From Boletus sp. NGJ (lineage: Eukaryota > Basidiomycota > Agaricomycetes > Boletales > Boletaceae): DNA of 64,000 nucleotides. This document shows positions 1 through 10,985 of this stretch, one piece after another. Within the stretch, counting starts at the first letter, position 1. The number at the start of each line of letters is the position of its first letter. The notes beneath the pieces are model-generated. The model saw only the letters and a list, made by a program, of their open reading frames with translations. It ran no database searches and was not told where the DNA came from. The stretch is from the NCBI GenBank assembly GCA_019096195.1, contig JAGTXK010000229.1:558001-622000 (forward strand), given 5' to 3'. A program made the translations under genes and the position numbers.

Positions 1-13
1 GTGTGTTTGACAG

Positions 14-929
14 CTCTACCGCTGTTACGCGGTATGGCAATCTAAACTTGTCATGATTCTGCCTGCATTACTTTGGTGTGCCGTTGGTGGTGCGTGTGCC
101 GTATGTATTCGGGGTGACTGACATCGTTGACGGGATTTCTGAGAAGTAACTGGAATTGGCAGTCCGTACACCGCATCTCGTGTGACGCAAAACGAGGTCT
201 TTGGTGGGAGCCTCTCTCAATGGATCACGTCGTTTTACGCATCGACGTTTACGACGAACCTACTGACAACCCGTACGTACTCGCAAGTTTTTCATGTATG
301 TCGAAGAGTGCCTCTGAACTTCATTCTCCCCCCCTGTACCAGTTCTGTTGGCTTACCGTATCTGGTCCGTCGACCGGAGAACCGCGAGGCTGTGTGGTCA
401 CCGAAAATCCTACCTGCGGCCCGTTCTACACGTCATTATCGATGCTGGCGTGATTTACTCCGTCACCCTCTTTGCGGCATTGGTTTGCTTTGTGAATCAA
501 TCCAACACTCAATACGTGATTCTAGACACGGTCAGCATGTCATTCACTCGTTCGCTCACCAAGGATAGTTTCACTAAAAACCTAATTGTGATCTCTGACT
601 GCCAGATCACGCCTATTATCTCCATCACGTTTTACATGGTCATCATTCGTGTCGGGTTGGCTAATCGGGCGAACCAGCTGACTACGCTACAACCGCTGAC
701 GACGGAACAACCGCTGATGACGGAACAAACACTCGTATTTGCGTCCACCGGCAACGGTGGTTCCAGTGCGGACCGGCGAAGGAGCGGAATGCAGGTCCAC
801 ATCACGACATTGACCGAAAGCAAGGTCGAACATGATCAACGCTCGTCGATGCGTCCGATGACGCCTATGGGTAGCGAGAATAAACCTCAGAGCGAGATGA
901 AGTTTAATGGCGCCGGAGAGGTGGCGTGA
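14..929 (+). CDS. 7TM orphan membrane protein, copy D (5' part outside window)
   Basis: C-terminal part of a multi-exon membrane protein of unknown function. The first visible exon starts after an acceptor at 13 and reads LYRCYAVWQSKLVMILPAL, the same place where copies A-C have IYRCYVLW. Later exons give SLSQWITSFYASTFTTNLL, a long exon with two hydrophobic segments (IIDAGVIYSVTLFAALVCFV) and a last exon opening with PIISITFYMVIIRV. The tail is hydrophilic and carries a short threonine/glutamine-rich repeat near 680-735. It is the most diverged of four paralogues in this window, but its intron positions match theirs. The family is common in Agaricomycetes and I know no assigned function; a receptor-like role would be a guess. 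Confidence 0.7.
687..732 (+). repeat. Short coding tandem repeat in tail of copy D
   Basis: Nearly identical 18-21 bp units around the motif CCGCTGAYGACGGAACAA encode repeats of roughly PLTTEQ/PLMTEQ. The repeat sits in the cytosol-like hydrophilic tail and is absent from the other three paralogues. Confidence 0.6.
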
Positions 930-1443
930 CCCCACCTGTCAATGTGCAAGGACGAGCTGGTTTCTCCGTGCCCAGACTATCTAGGGTTTGATATCTAGTA
1001 TAACTGCACCTCGTGACTCGTACGATGCCCTTGGGGTTGTTTAAAATTCGCTGCGGACTTGGACGCCAATAGAGATACCGTAACATCCTCCTCGACTTTG
1101 AAGTCGCTAGAGCATTCCTATTATTGTCGTCGCTTCTTTCTCAGCTTTCCGTAGTACCGAGTTGTTGCAGAGTACGCCAGCCCTTTACTGTAATAGCCAT
1201 GTATTTATCACGTTCGTCTTCCATAGGTAAACCCTGAAAGAGTCAAGATGTAGAAAGTCGATTACACAGTTTCAGACCGAGAATGAGTGGAGCGATCCGG
1301 GACGCTAACACTACTGCGGGGTATTTCGATCGCCCCGCGTCACGTCGATATCTGACGTGACAAAAATGTTGTCATGGCCTGCAGGTCACAATGAAATTTA
1401 ATTTTGATTGACACAATACAAATGATAGACTCCCAGGAACAGT
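930..1443. other. Intergenic, no gene seen
   Basis: This 514 bp stretch lies between the converging 3' ends of 7TM copy D and the Nnf1-type gene. I see no ORF with family resemblance and no repeat. Confidence 0.6.
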
Positions 1444-2250
1444 TTACGGCCGAGCTGGGGGTAGATTTTCGGCTGCTTGCAAAGCCCAGAGGCTGATTTC
1501 GTCGTGAGGGATCTTGCTCCATTTCGAATACACCTATCAAGTGTGAGATCCAGTGCCCAAATGTCATCCCATTAGTACGCACATCATCAAGGACCTTCAA
1601 TAATTCAGCGGTCTTGGCGTCCGTTTCCCGTTGTTGTTGAACGCTACTCTTCATTTGTTCGAACAATGCTTGGTTTTCGTCCTCGAGCTGATAAACACGT
1701 GAGTTAAGGGATGATGATGACGGGTGACGGATAGACTTGCGCTTTGTAACGTCGCCTTTAGTTTTTCCACGTCCGACTCTAGTATAGGGATGGTCCTGGC
1801 GCGAGCTGCAGCGCGTGGCTCCAGAGCCTCTTTCCAGATATCTTTCGCTTCCATTTCACCGCGTTGTTTCCGAGCGCGCGCGTCGGTGACGACGCCATGA
1901 AGGACGTTGATACTCTCTCGTACCTCAAAGTCCTTGAATAGTGTCTCGCAGCTTGCCTAATACCATTATGAGCTCATACAAGCGAGGGGTTCACGATACG
2001 CACGTGTATCTGGTCCTCCATGTGTCGCGAAAGCGTGTTAAAGATGCCCTCTGCGCCATGAGGTTCCTCTTTGCACCACAGCGAGAAGCATTCTTGAAAG
2101 TCTTCGTATCTGTTGCGTTCTAGCGCGCCGAAATTGGGATGGTTGACAATGGCGCACTTACGTCCACTTGTGTGCGGATCTGCTGATAGCGAGCTGCAAC
2201 GCTGAATGGAAATGGGTCCAGCGTTTACTGTCCGGAGATCCTTTGACCAT
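1444..2250 (-). CDS. NNF1: Nnf1-type kinetochore protein (MIND/Mis12 complex)
   Basis: Five exons join in phase to 201 codons plus stop: 2250-2162, 2109-2004, 1956-1741, 1687-1583 and 1533-1444. The N-terminal third reads like the Nnf1/PMF1 domain: WTHFHSALQLAISRSAHKW, then YEDFQECFSLWCKEEP, then IFNTLSRHMEDQI. A charged helical second half follows (EVRESINVLHGVVTDAR, IPILESDVEKLKATLQS, LEDENQALFEQMKSSV) and is probably coiled coil. Nnf1 is one of four subunits of the Mis12/MIND complex, which links the inner centromere to the Ndc80 complex. Intron 3 (1740-1688) appears to start with GC rather than GT, the only donor that keeps phase. The start ATG lies 136 bp from the divergent Tul1 start. 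The family call rests on recalled similarity; the exon phasing is seen directly. Confidence 0.78.
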
Positions 2251-2386
2251 GGTTAGTTATCTTGTCCGAGGTCGTAACTTTAAATTTAGGCGGTCACTCG
2301 AGTCATGTGACCCATAGTATTGGCCGCATCACACTGCCTCCTTCAGAGTCTCAGGCTTCGAGTCGTCCTCAACCACCTTCAATGCC
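2251..2386. promoter_or_regulatory. Shared divergent promoter, NNF1 / TUL1
   Basis: The 136 bp between two outward-facing start codons must hold both promoters and both 5' UTRs. I see no clear TATA box. Confidence 0.5.
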
Positions 2387-5289
2387 ATGGAACGCGATGA
2401 CGAGAATGCAGTCACACCCAACGACGTACGGATGCAGCAACAACAACAACGGAGTTCTATACCCTCTTTTCTATTCATAATACTTATGCTCTTCATGCTC
2501 ACCAATCACAACAATGATGGGTACCTCGCGCGCAGTCAATACGAGGACGCATTACAGGCTATGAACCATCAGCTATCAAACTTTACCGCATGGATGAATG
2601 GAGAGAGCTCTGATTTCGCTTTGGTAGGCGTTTGTGCCTGCTGCGCGCTATGATGCTGATGCGTAAGTAGCCGGAGCGCCAGCCAGCCCTCCCTCTGCTC
2701 GCACAATCCTTTGTACCATATGGGCGTAAACTGGATCCTCGCATTGGCTCTTATTTTTCGAACATGTCCGGATTCATACGCGGTTCCCTCGACTTTTATA
2801 ATATAACGCCTTCCAGTCTAGAGTCGGCCAACGTTCCATGGAAGTCACATGCACAGTCCTTCATGTCAGATACCAACATGACCGAGCTCAGTGATAAATT
2901 GGGGTTATGGAATTGGTCTGTGCCGACGAATCTGTCGTGGAGTGTTGTCGACCATGCGCCAGTAATCGTGGAAGACGTTTCAGAGCAGATCGCCATGATT
3001 CACGTAAGATGCCTTCACCAATCGTTCCAACCTACCCTTTCTGAGAAGGTCATTTTTAGGGAAGGATCGATTTTACGGATCCAACACGTGCGGATGAAAT
3101 GCGACTGGAGTTTGATGGTGTGCACTTCCTCTCAAACGGCACCATTTACGGGTTTGCTGAACCGAACGGGTAAGCCGGTTTTGTTGCCGATTTGGAATTC
3201 CCCTGTTCACCCCCCTGTCAGACATGACAATGACATTCGGTACCTGCCCGTTATTGTTCCTGAAAGCGTTCAAAATGAAACCGCTCGCGTCATCAAACCA
3301 GAACTACTTTCCCGGATAAGCAAAGTCAAGGAGATGATAGACGCTGGTGTCGTCGAGTCAGATTTACCCCAAGGTTTGTCAACACTATGTATCCCGCGAT
3401 TAGAAAGATTAGGAAATCTTCATGATCATCACAGGTAGTCATCCTGAAACAGGCTGTGGATTTGTGGTTCATGCCCAGATTGAGCCTTCTCCCATTTCTG
3501 GGAACTTCATGCAGGACCTCGAAGATGAACTTCAGAAGCCAACCGGGCAGTGGACGGTGAAAAGGCCACCGCTGCGTTTGAACGGTATGCTTGTGAGCCG
3601 AGAGTGCGGGCTATTGTATCACCTACATGATGCGGACGGCTTGAGGTACGAAAGTCAATGAGCTTGTATTATAGTTCTCATCACCATGCGTAGGTCTCAA
3701 TCGTTCTTCCGCAAAGTCACAAACTGTGAGTCTATTCATTCCACTTTTGCCACGTATTTTTGACGTTGGATGTCAGATGCTAGCGTTTCCGCTATCGTCT
3801 ATCTCGTATTACTGGCATTGTTATCCCGTCAAATGGACAAAGCGCATAGCCCCGCAGCGTTGACACGCCTATCGCTATGGACATTCCTAACTCAAGCTAT
3901 CGTTGATGCCGTGGCGTTCGCTGGGCACATCACTTTTGCAATCTTGGCAAACGGCCGACCATCCATCTCCCTCGTCGCGCCGGCGTTCATCGCTTGCATT
4001 TTGTTTGCCCTCGAGGCTGTGAGTAACAATAGTTGGATCGTGGTTTCGGTTGACGCTGACATTACCGTGCGGTATGCAGCAACATTCGATTCTTATCAAT
4101 CAAGTCCAGGCCCCAGAGGATGCAGCAGCCCAACAAGTTCGACGTACTCCGTCTCCTGCACAGAATGCCCCCACACCAGCTACTGGCGGCGCTCAACCCC
4201 CACTGCCCTTGCCAGCTACGGCACCTCCTCGTCCCACTGAACCCACTTTCTTCCAGCTCGTCGTTAGTCATTTTCGGTCAGACCCACAAGCCCGTATATG
4301 TACGTGCTCACTTGTCATCCATAACCCGCTCTAATGGCCAGTCCATCGATGTTCGTACCAGGGCTCGGGATGTTCTTGTTCCTCACGTTCATTATCCGCG
4401 TGATCGTCACGCCCTCCCTCGCACTCCTTTTCGTTGCCAGCATGTATTCCATGTTTTGGTTCCCACAAATCATTCGCTCTGCAAAGCGGGGACGACCCAG
4501 CGCGTTGAGCGCAGAATACCTCATCGGGACGTCTGTTTGCAGGCTCTACTTTGCACTCTGTCAGGAATCTTTTGTTTGAATGTGTGCTGAGAAAAAAAAA
4601 AGCTAACTGCCGGACTAGACTTTTTGACATGTCCAAGGAACGTGTTGGATGTCCGACCTCGGAGTGCGTCCGCGTTGTTTATTCCTATCCCATTCTTTCG
4701 CTGACGACTGTCCTGGTGTGGTAGGATGGGCATATTATCTGTGTGCTTTCGTGTTTTTCCAAGTGGTCGTTGTGCTCCTTCAACAACGGCTAGGACCTAC
4801 TTTCTTTCTTCCCAAACGCGTAAGTCGACCTGTGACATTGGGAATCGCGTGCAGACATTAACTTTGGCCCTCGCCGGCATCAACCAGTTCGCCAACACAG
4901 AAACATACAACTATCACCCGCCATTACCACTCTCGGTTTCGGACCCCGAAGCACCAGAGCAGTCGCTGGGCGATTGTTCCATCTGTATGGAAGCGATTCA
5001 CGCAGAGGATCCCAAGCCGCTACAGCATGTTGCTGTCGGTCTACTACAAAAAGTCGGGGGAAGGAAGAATTATAGTCTGGCGCCGTGCCATCATTTATTC
5101 GTGCGTGAACCGTCTATTGGATGGTTATTTGACGTGACTCACTCGCCTCTCTCCTAGCACACGGATTGTCTTGACAAGTGGCTTGCTATCAAGGTGAGTA
5201 TATCTTTGGTTCGCCGTCGATGGGAGATGGCTGAGCCATGTGTGTAGAACATCTGTCCTCAATGTCGTCGACCGCTACCACCCCTCTAA
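2387..5289 (+). CDS. TUL1: Dsc E3 ubiquitin ligase subunit, Tul1/Dsc1-like RING membrane protein
   Basis: Membrane-embedded RING ubiquitin ligase of the Golgi/endosomal Dsc complex, which marks misplaced membrane proteins and, in many fungi, activates the SREBP sterol/oxygen sensor. The start ATG is followed by a polar segment with five glutamines, a signal-anchor-like stretch (IPSFLFIILMLFMLTNH) and the lumenal hallmark YEDALQAMNHQLSNFTAWM. A long lumenal domain occupies about 2.7-3.7 kb. Several hydrophobic segments follow (for example VSAIVYLVLLALLS, LVAPAFIACILFALEAV). The C-terminal RING is split by two introns: CSICMEAIH, then LAPCHHLF, then HTDCLDKWL, then NICPQCRRPLPPL before the TAA at 5287. 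The proline-leucine end after the RING is typical of Tul1. Several introns of about 50-60 bp interrupt it, so inner exon limits are approximate. Confidence 0.9.
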
Positions 5290-5383
5290 TATTCCCAACT
5301 AATCACGACTCAAGGTTATTTTTTAGGTAGATTAGTGTGTATCATATATCAACATACCTACAGTTACATCATATCGCATCTGT

Positions 5384-6844
5384 TCACCCCAACCAAATTT
5401 CGACTGGATTTCCGCCTGCACCGTTCACCTGTGCGATCTGTTGAAAATGGAGGTCGATGGCTTTGGCGCGATCCCAGAGCGATCGTTCGTCGGGGTGTCG
5501 TTCCTTGTAACCCATGAGGACCCTAGGGAGACGTCCGTTCCGTCTTTGTTTACAGAGCTGGATGAGTCGCGAGAGCGTTCCGATGAGAGCGGAAAAGGAT
5601 GCTGTGTTGTAGGTGACATCTGCCATGCTACGTCGAGCATATCACATCAACCGAACGAGCACGCCGAGAAAGCGACATACACGATGACGTCCAGTCCAGC
5701 CTTTAACTGAGCTTGAACTAGCGGAGGGACTTCCTCGTGTTCCCAGTCCAAGACGACTGGCTGGGGAACGCATTCACTCATCAGGGGATGATTGAAGGCG
5801 ACGTTTTCTTGTAGGATGGGTATCGCAGAGGCTGGCGGTGGGAAATGAGTGGGCTCGGATGTAGGTTGAGTGGGTGGCACGCACGTAGGTCCGTGGTTAG
5901 GATGGAGCCAGGCTGATCCAAGAAGTCCAGCGTCGAGCGCAGAATGGCGAGCGTGATGGCGACTATGCCTGTGCCTGCACCTAGCAGCTACTTATCAGCC
6001 GGTCACAAAGGACAGGGGTCTTTGATTAATGCGTGATGCAACCTAGCCTACCTAATTCCAAGATGTACCGAGCGTCTGTGCTAAAGAGCGATTCGCGTAG
6101 ATCATAGAGCATTCCACCCGTCTCTGCGCCTTTTGCAAAGAGCTGTACGAGCCAAGAGCTGAGTCCGATACCGCTGTCCCATATTTTCTATGGCTTCCCC
6201 GTCAGCGGTGTCAAAAATGTGTCTCCGGATCACCGTGATGTGATGCGACGCGATGCTGAGGACGAGGTGACGTGCGGGAGTAGACGTACCTTGTCGAGGT
6301 CAAAGGAGGTCTGCTCCGTAATGTCGAACACCATCGGACGGTCTTGGAGGGGTAGTCGCAAAGAATACGACCGCGCGATCCGTTCTTGTTTCGTACCCTT
6401 CACCACGTTCTTGTTCCCCGGACCGTGTCCTCGGGGAAAGCTCACCGGCATAGACATGACCGCAAACGGCACGTTTAATCCGGTCGTGTCCGTCTCACCG
6501 AGCACGACGACCTGATCGTTCTGCGTCGTGCCGCAGGTCAAAATGAGCCGCCAGGATTGCCCCACCGAGTCGTTCCATTTACTGTCGAGGTGTGGTGGTC
6601 TTGGCACGGGGATCTCTTTGTACGCGGTGCTCGTTCGCCAGGAGGTGAGCTTGGTGGGTTTGGTGATCATGGGGGAGGTGGGGTGTGGTGCGTGGAGAGA
6701 CCAGGCGTAGTAGATGTCGATGGGGTCGTCGCGGTATTCTGTTCGGAGATCGTTGCATATCTGGGGCGTAATGAGGATAGGTTCGGTGGGCGTCGTACTG
6801 GCTTGTAAAGGTGGGGGACGGAGGAACGAAATGTAGTAAAACAT
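5384..6844 (-). CDS. Family-16 (METTL21-like) protein methyltransferase
   Basis: Predicted S-adenosylmethionine-dependent methyltransferase of the Methyltransf_16 group, many members of which methylate lysines on ribosome, elongation-factor or chaperone proteins. The N-terminal exon of about 200 residues (MFYYISFLRPPPLQ) ends before the glycine-rich SAM loop, which is rebuilt across an intron as ELG then AGTGIVAITLAILRS. Downstream are LDWEHEE and, across another intron, DVIV then MADVTYNTASFSALIGTL. DVTYN fills the usual post-motif position of the family. The C-terminus reads LMGYKERHPDERSLWDRA. It converges on TUL1 with 94 bp between stops and diverges from the rhomboid gene. The substrate cannot be told from sequence; nicotinamide methyltransferase labels sometimes given to this family are probably wrong. 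Confidence 0.82.
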
Positions 6845-7000
6845 CCTGAGGGAGGCCGCTTGGTATCAACTAAGCCTTGTTAATTAGTAGATCTCGTTCA
6901 AAGTCTATGAAAAGACGTTCTAAATTGCCTAGTTCGGTAACGCTAGAAACTCGGCAAATGGGCCGCGAGTGCTGCACGCACAGCACTTTACTGTGACTTT
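6845..7000. promoter_or_regulatory. Shared divergent promoter, methyltransferase / rhomboid
   Basis: 156 bp between opposed start codons. No TATA box or known motif stands out. Confidence 0.45.
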
Positions 7001-8617
7001 ATGCTCTCATCTTGCCGACATTCGATTCGTTCTCCCAAGCTGTGGCTAGGGAGAACTCAAAGTCGCACGTTCACCCAGACGTCGCAGAAATGGTTTCCTA
7101 GGATCTCTCGAAACGTATCAGGAAGGGCCATAAACGAGGCTACCCCAGCCTCTCGTCACGCAGGGACAGAAAGTGTTCGGACCTTCTGTGAACGAGTCGG
7201 TCGGCCTCGGATACGAAGACAAGTTGCGGTGTGTGCTCAAGTTTTGTTCTTTCCTTCCTTCTTATCCATCTGTGGTCTGTAGTTCTTTTTGTTTGGATCC
7301 TTGGCCGCCTTCGAACTAGCTGCAGAGCAGACACAGCTTGAAAACGACCATTGGTCCAAGGAAGTCAGGAAGTTTATGAGCATCTGGACTTTCCGCGAAC
7401 CTACGCACGAGGAGATTAGAAAATCAAAAGCTCGGGCCCAGGTCGCTGTACGTGAATCCTGCTTCACTGCTATCGTAAGTAGGTGTGTGGATCTCACCCT
7501 TGCCTCGGACAGCAATTTTTCAAGTATCTTGAGTCAGTTAAGGAAAAGATCTCTCAGTGGCCTATTGCGCTGCAAAATGTATCTCTGACTGTATCCGCAT
7601 TCGTGGGCTCGTTCTACTACGATGCCAGCGAAGGCAGGCGACTTTGCTGGTCAATCTGTGTATTGAATGCTGCCGTCTTTCTCATGTGGAAAATACCTCG
7701 CCTCAATGCATTCATGAACCGAGTCTTCACACATGATCCACTTTCTGGAAAGTCCTATACGCTTCTCACGAGTATGTTCAGGTCAGTGCTTGCCCGATGA
7801 GGTTTGTTTTCGCCTTGGATTAACATTTATGTCAGTCACAAGAATTTCCTCCACCTTGTCGCTAATTCGATGGCGTTGGCAAGCTTTGGCAAGCACTTTA
7901 TTATTGTTTAGTTCTGAAAACGATTGACTCGACTGCCCGTAGGTGCCGCTGCGACACACCATCTGTGCACCTCTCCGTCACGTGAACCAGACATAAGTGC
8001 TCAGTGGCACTTCCTCGCGTTTTTCATCTCTGGTACGATTTTCGCAATCCGTGGTCTTATCTTTCCTCACTTATCCTCGTGTCCATCAGCCGGGTTGTTT
8101 TCCGGGCTAGTCAGTCACGGCGTCTCTGCCAAAGTACTTTATCCCCGGTTTTTGTCACACCTTTCCAAGCAAGCCGCAGTGCGGGCATCACCAGCAGCGT
8201 CGGCCCTCGTTGGCGACGCTGTACAAGAAGCACCGAAAAAAGTCCTGCCTTCATTGGGAGCATCGGGTGCGATCTATGCCGCAGTCACCCTCACTGCACT
8301 GGCATTCCCGGATGCCCAAGTCCAACCGATTTTCGTGCCTATTAGCGTCTCGATCACCACAGGCGTGGGTGCGATGGTGTTGGCAGATATCATCGGGGCC
8401 CTCCGCGGTTGGAAGTGAGTCTGTTGATTACTTGCTTGACGTGGACGAGCGCTCACGTTCACATGCTAGACTCTTTGACCATTATGCACACCTAGGGGGG
8501 GCAGCTTTCGGTGTGCTGTACTATGTGCACGGAAACGAGCTCTGGATTTATATGAAAGAACTATACCGTAAAATCGCTGGCCCTCACCATATCCCCTCGG
8601 AGGAACGAACGGAGTGA
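7001..8617 (+). CDS. PCP1: Mitochondrial rhomboid protease (Pcp1/Rbd1-like)
   Basis: Intramembrane serine protease of the mitochondrial inner membrane. Yeast Pcp1 processes Mgm1 and cytochrome c peroxidase. The N-terminus (MLSSCRHSIRSPKLWLGR) is basic and hydroxylated with no acids, as in a mitochondrial targeting signal. Conserved rhomboid blocks follow in order: the region before helix 1 (SGKSYTLLTSMF), HKNFLHLVANSMALASFG across an intron, the catalytic serine loop LGASGAIYAAV, and the last helix LFDHYAHLGGAAFGVLYY, where the histidine in YAH is the expected dyad partner. The protein ends HIPSEERTE at the TGA at 8615. Several introns of about 50-70 bp divide the gene. Its stop lies 235 bp from the convergent HSP20 stop. 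Confidence 0.9.
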
Positions 8618-8852
8618 TAACACAGACTTCGTAGATACATTCATGACTCACTAGATGTAACATTGCTCCACTCGTTCTTTGTTTTCACTAACTCTACGCC
8701 GCACAAACAAGAAACCAACTCGTCGTCCATTAGAAACTATAATGATACAGACGTAGCATGCACCACGAAGTGAATAGAGCACCGTTGATATAAGACGATG
8801 AAAGTAATTTTTTCGAGGCAGCGTCGAAGGAAGATCCTTGACGATAAGGCGC

Positions 8853-9424
8853 TCACTCGATAGTGATGCGCTTGGGTTGCTGTTGAGGGCCCGCCTTGGG
8901 GAACGTCACATTCAGCAAACCGTTGTCCATCTTCGCCTTGACGTCTTCGTGCTACGCCATCCTTGTAAGACGAACCGAAGGTGCGAACAAGGTCTCCACG
9001 ACACTCACCTTGGTACCCTGGGGGAGCATCAGAGTGCGGGAGAACTTTCCCGAGGACCGCTCGCGGACGGTGTATCCGCGCTCATCACGTTGCTGGGTAG
9101 AGGTGGTCTCACCCGATATAATGAGACGGTCCTGGTTAACGTCGATGTTGACCTCGTCCGACTTGACGCCGGGCAAGTCAAACGTCGCGGTGACCGTGTT
9201 GTTATCCGGATTCTCGTGCACGTCCATCCTGCATCCATCGACGTCAACCAGGGACGCAACGAAAAGACAGGGCTATCGACGACATACCTGGGCTTGAAGA
9301 GGTCGCGCCCAGTCGTTTCAGTGCTTGGGCTGCTTGCGGTGCGCAAGAAGCGCGAGGAAAGCGCATTGTCAAAGAGACGGTCGAACTCAGAGAAGGGATC
9401 GTAGTAGAAGCGCATCGAAGACAT
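8853..9424 (-). CDS. Small heat-shock protein, HSP20 / alpha-crystallin domain
   Basis: ATP-independent holdase chaperone that binds unfolding proteins. Three exons in phase (9424-9288, 9228-9009, 8951-8853) give 151 residues, the usual size of class I fungal sHSPs. The N-terminus has the typical SMRFYYDPFSEFDRLFD. The alpha-crystallin domain runs from MDVHENPDNN through ATFDLPGVKSDEVNIDV, LIISGE and GKFSRTLMLPQGTK to HEDVKAKMDNGLLNVTFPK, including the G-x-L signature. The protein ends QPKRITIE. Introns of 59 and 57 bp have GTATGT and GTGAGT donors. I looked for arrays of inverted GAA heat-shock elements just upstream and saw no clear one. Confidence 0.95.
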
Positions 9425-10062
9425 GGTGTATCACTGACGCTGGCTTAGTTGGTGGTGGTGGGTGAGTTTCAAGGGGGCAGAGGACCCGAAGGAAAGGAGT
9501 GGAGTTTATCTACCACCCTTTCCCCAGCAAGATCATCGCTGACGTCGAGGGCTCCTGAGCGGGGCACCGGTTTCTACATTCATCACGGTAGAGGGGATTG
9601 CCCCTGTCTTGAGTCAGACGAGACATTCGCGGACCTTTGAGCTCCACATACCATCCCGTATGAAGGGATCCCATCGTGGGCAGTTATGCCGTATCGGAGG
9701 GTGGCTGGGACCAAGTAGTCCTAGTACCCTCAGCAGAGATGTAAGCTCAATGGGACGATCCACTCGTATGAGTAATGTGCAATCTAGAGTTGAAAAAGTC
9801 ATAATGCATAAGTGAAAACGCCCTTGTATGCTTAGAATTTTGAGGGCGATTTTGGACACTTGTGAGTCTCTTACCTGCCAAAATGCTTGTTGATAATGCA
9901 TATTTCATAGCTCTTTGGCGGTCCCAACCGTATGTATTATGTCCGATTATACTGTCGTTCCACTTTGAATGAGCAGGATGCATTGACGGAAACCAGCGAG
10001 GTGGAATATGAATGATGATTGCCATACTTGTTCAGTGACCGTAGCGCAGGAAAACGTGGGCA
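9425..10062. other. Intergenic between HSP20 and VPS22
   Basis: About 640 bp with no supported gene. The part next to HSP20 (9425-9560) must contain its promoter; the rest lies downstream of VPS22. Confidence 0.5.
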
Positions 10063-10815
10063 TTATTCGTCCCAACGCATTGCAGAAGGGACCCAGTACG
10101 CTTTGCCGTGGCGCCCGTCCTGGGCGTCGAGCCAGCAGAGTCCATCACGGAGAAGCATATTCTCCAGCGCCGCTCTCGCCCGCTCGTACGTCCACCCGCG
10201 TCGGTTTACCAGAATTTCTTCGACGATCCTCCCACCCTCTGTCTGGGCCTCTGCAAGTATGACTCCTTGATCTTCGTCGAGTTCTTTCACCACATTCCGC
10301 ACCATCTTCCTTCCTCCAACGTCGATTACTTCGTAGCCAGCGCCGAGGGGTTGAAGTGTTTTGATACTTTGGATAACATCCTCCTCTGTTATCACTCCGC
10401 TCTCGACGCCTCGAAGTTTGCTGACCATCCTGACCAACTCTCCCATTTCGATGAGACCGCCATTACGTTCCCGCGTGCTCACACACACGTCCACGATCTG
10501 AACACCGAGCTCGTACTGCCAATCCCCCATCCCGAGTAGTTCTGCCCACCAGCCACCTTTCCTAGGCCCGGCGAGCGGATCGACACCGATTGAGGAGCAC
10601 ATTCGTTGAAATTCATGACGGAATTTGGGGTCACTTCGTATCGAGTCACGGTGTGTTTTGGCGAAATGCGTGAGAGCGGTGCGAAATTGGGTGAGCTGTG
10701 ACTGGAGATGGTCGACTTGCGCCTTTGATAGCTCTGATGAGAGCGTTGCGAACGAACGTTGTGATTCTTGTTGTCGCTCGAATGCTGCTAGACCAACGCC
10801 CCCCAGACGATGCAT
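10063..10815 (-). CDS. SNF8: ESCRT-II subunit Vps22/Snf8
   Basis: Core subunit of ESCRT-II (Vps22, Vps25, Vps36), which acts in sorting ubiquitinated membrane proteins into multivesicular bodies. The 250-residue protein is encoded in one exon, unusual beside its intron-rich neighbours, and matches the family length. It opens with MHRLGGVGLAAFERQQES, close to the conserved RRGVGLAAF start, followed by a helical hairpin (LSKAQVDHLQSQLTQFRTAL). Next come FRHEFQRMCSSIGVDPLA, WWAELLGMGDWQYELGVQI and VCVSTRERNGGLIEMGEL, the hallmark first winged-helix region. The second winged helix ends WTYERARAALENMLLRDGL then CWLDAQ. It is divergent to QNS1. Confidence 0.95.
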   Translation of the reverse strand: MHRLGGVGLAAFERQQESQRSFATLSSELSKAQVDHLQSQLTQFRTALTHFAKTHRDSIRSDPKFRHEFQRMCSSIGVDPLAGPRKGGWWAELLGMGDWQYELGVQIVDVCVSTRERNGGLIEMGELVRMVSKLRGVESGVITEEDVIQSIKTLQPLGAGYEVIDVGGRKMVRNVVKELDEDQGVILAEAQTEGGRIVEEILVNRRGWTYERARAALENMLLRDGLCWLDAQDGRHGKAYWVPSAMRWDE

Positions 10816-10985
10816 GGCGGAGTGTCAGTGGGATGCAGTGGTGCCAGTGGAAGTCACTGGATCGGTGTTGAAAAATAGATAAGATAAGATCATGATAAGG
10901 TCGTGCAACCGTCAGTTCCCGGTCGGACTGTGATGTTCATTTCCTCTTCTCCCGGCCACGACCATCTTCAGAATACGACGCGGAA
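10816..10985. promoter_or_regulatory. Shared divergent promoter, SNF8 / QNS1
   Basis: 170 bp between opposed ATGs. It contains the AT-rich run AAAAATAGATAAGATAAGAT at about 10869-10888, with overlapping GATAA motifs that GATA-type zinc-finger regulators could bind. The motif is seen; regulation by it is inference. Confidence 0.45.

Noticed and set aside
1340-1666. Single ORF of 108 codons on the reverse strand
   Set aside because: It reads through an intron; splicing at 1583 and 1533 gives a better-conserved Nnf1 end and the stop at 1444.
9425-9620. Heat-shock elements upstream of HSP20
   Set aside because: Scattered GAA and TTC triplets are present, but no array of three or more inverted units with correct 5-bp spacing.
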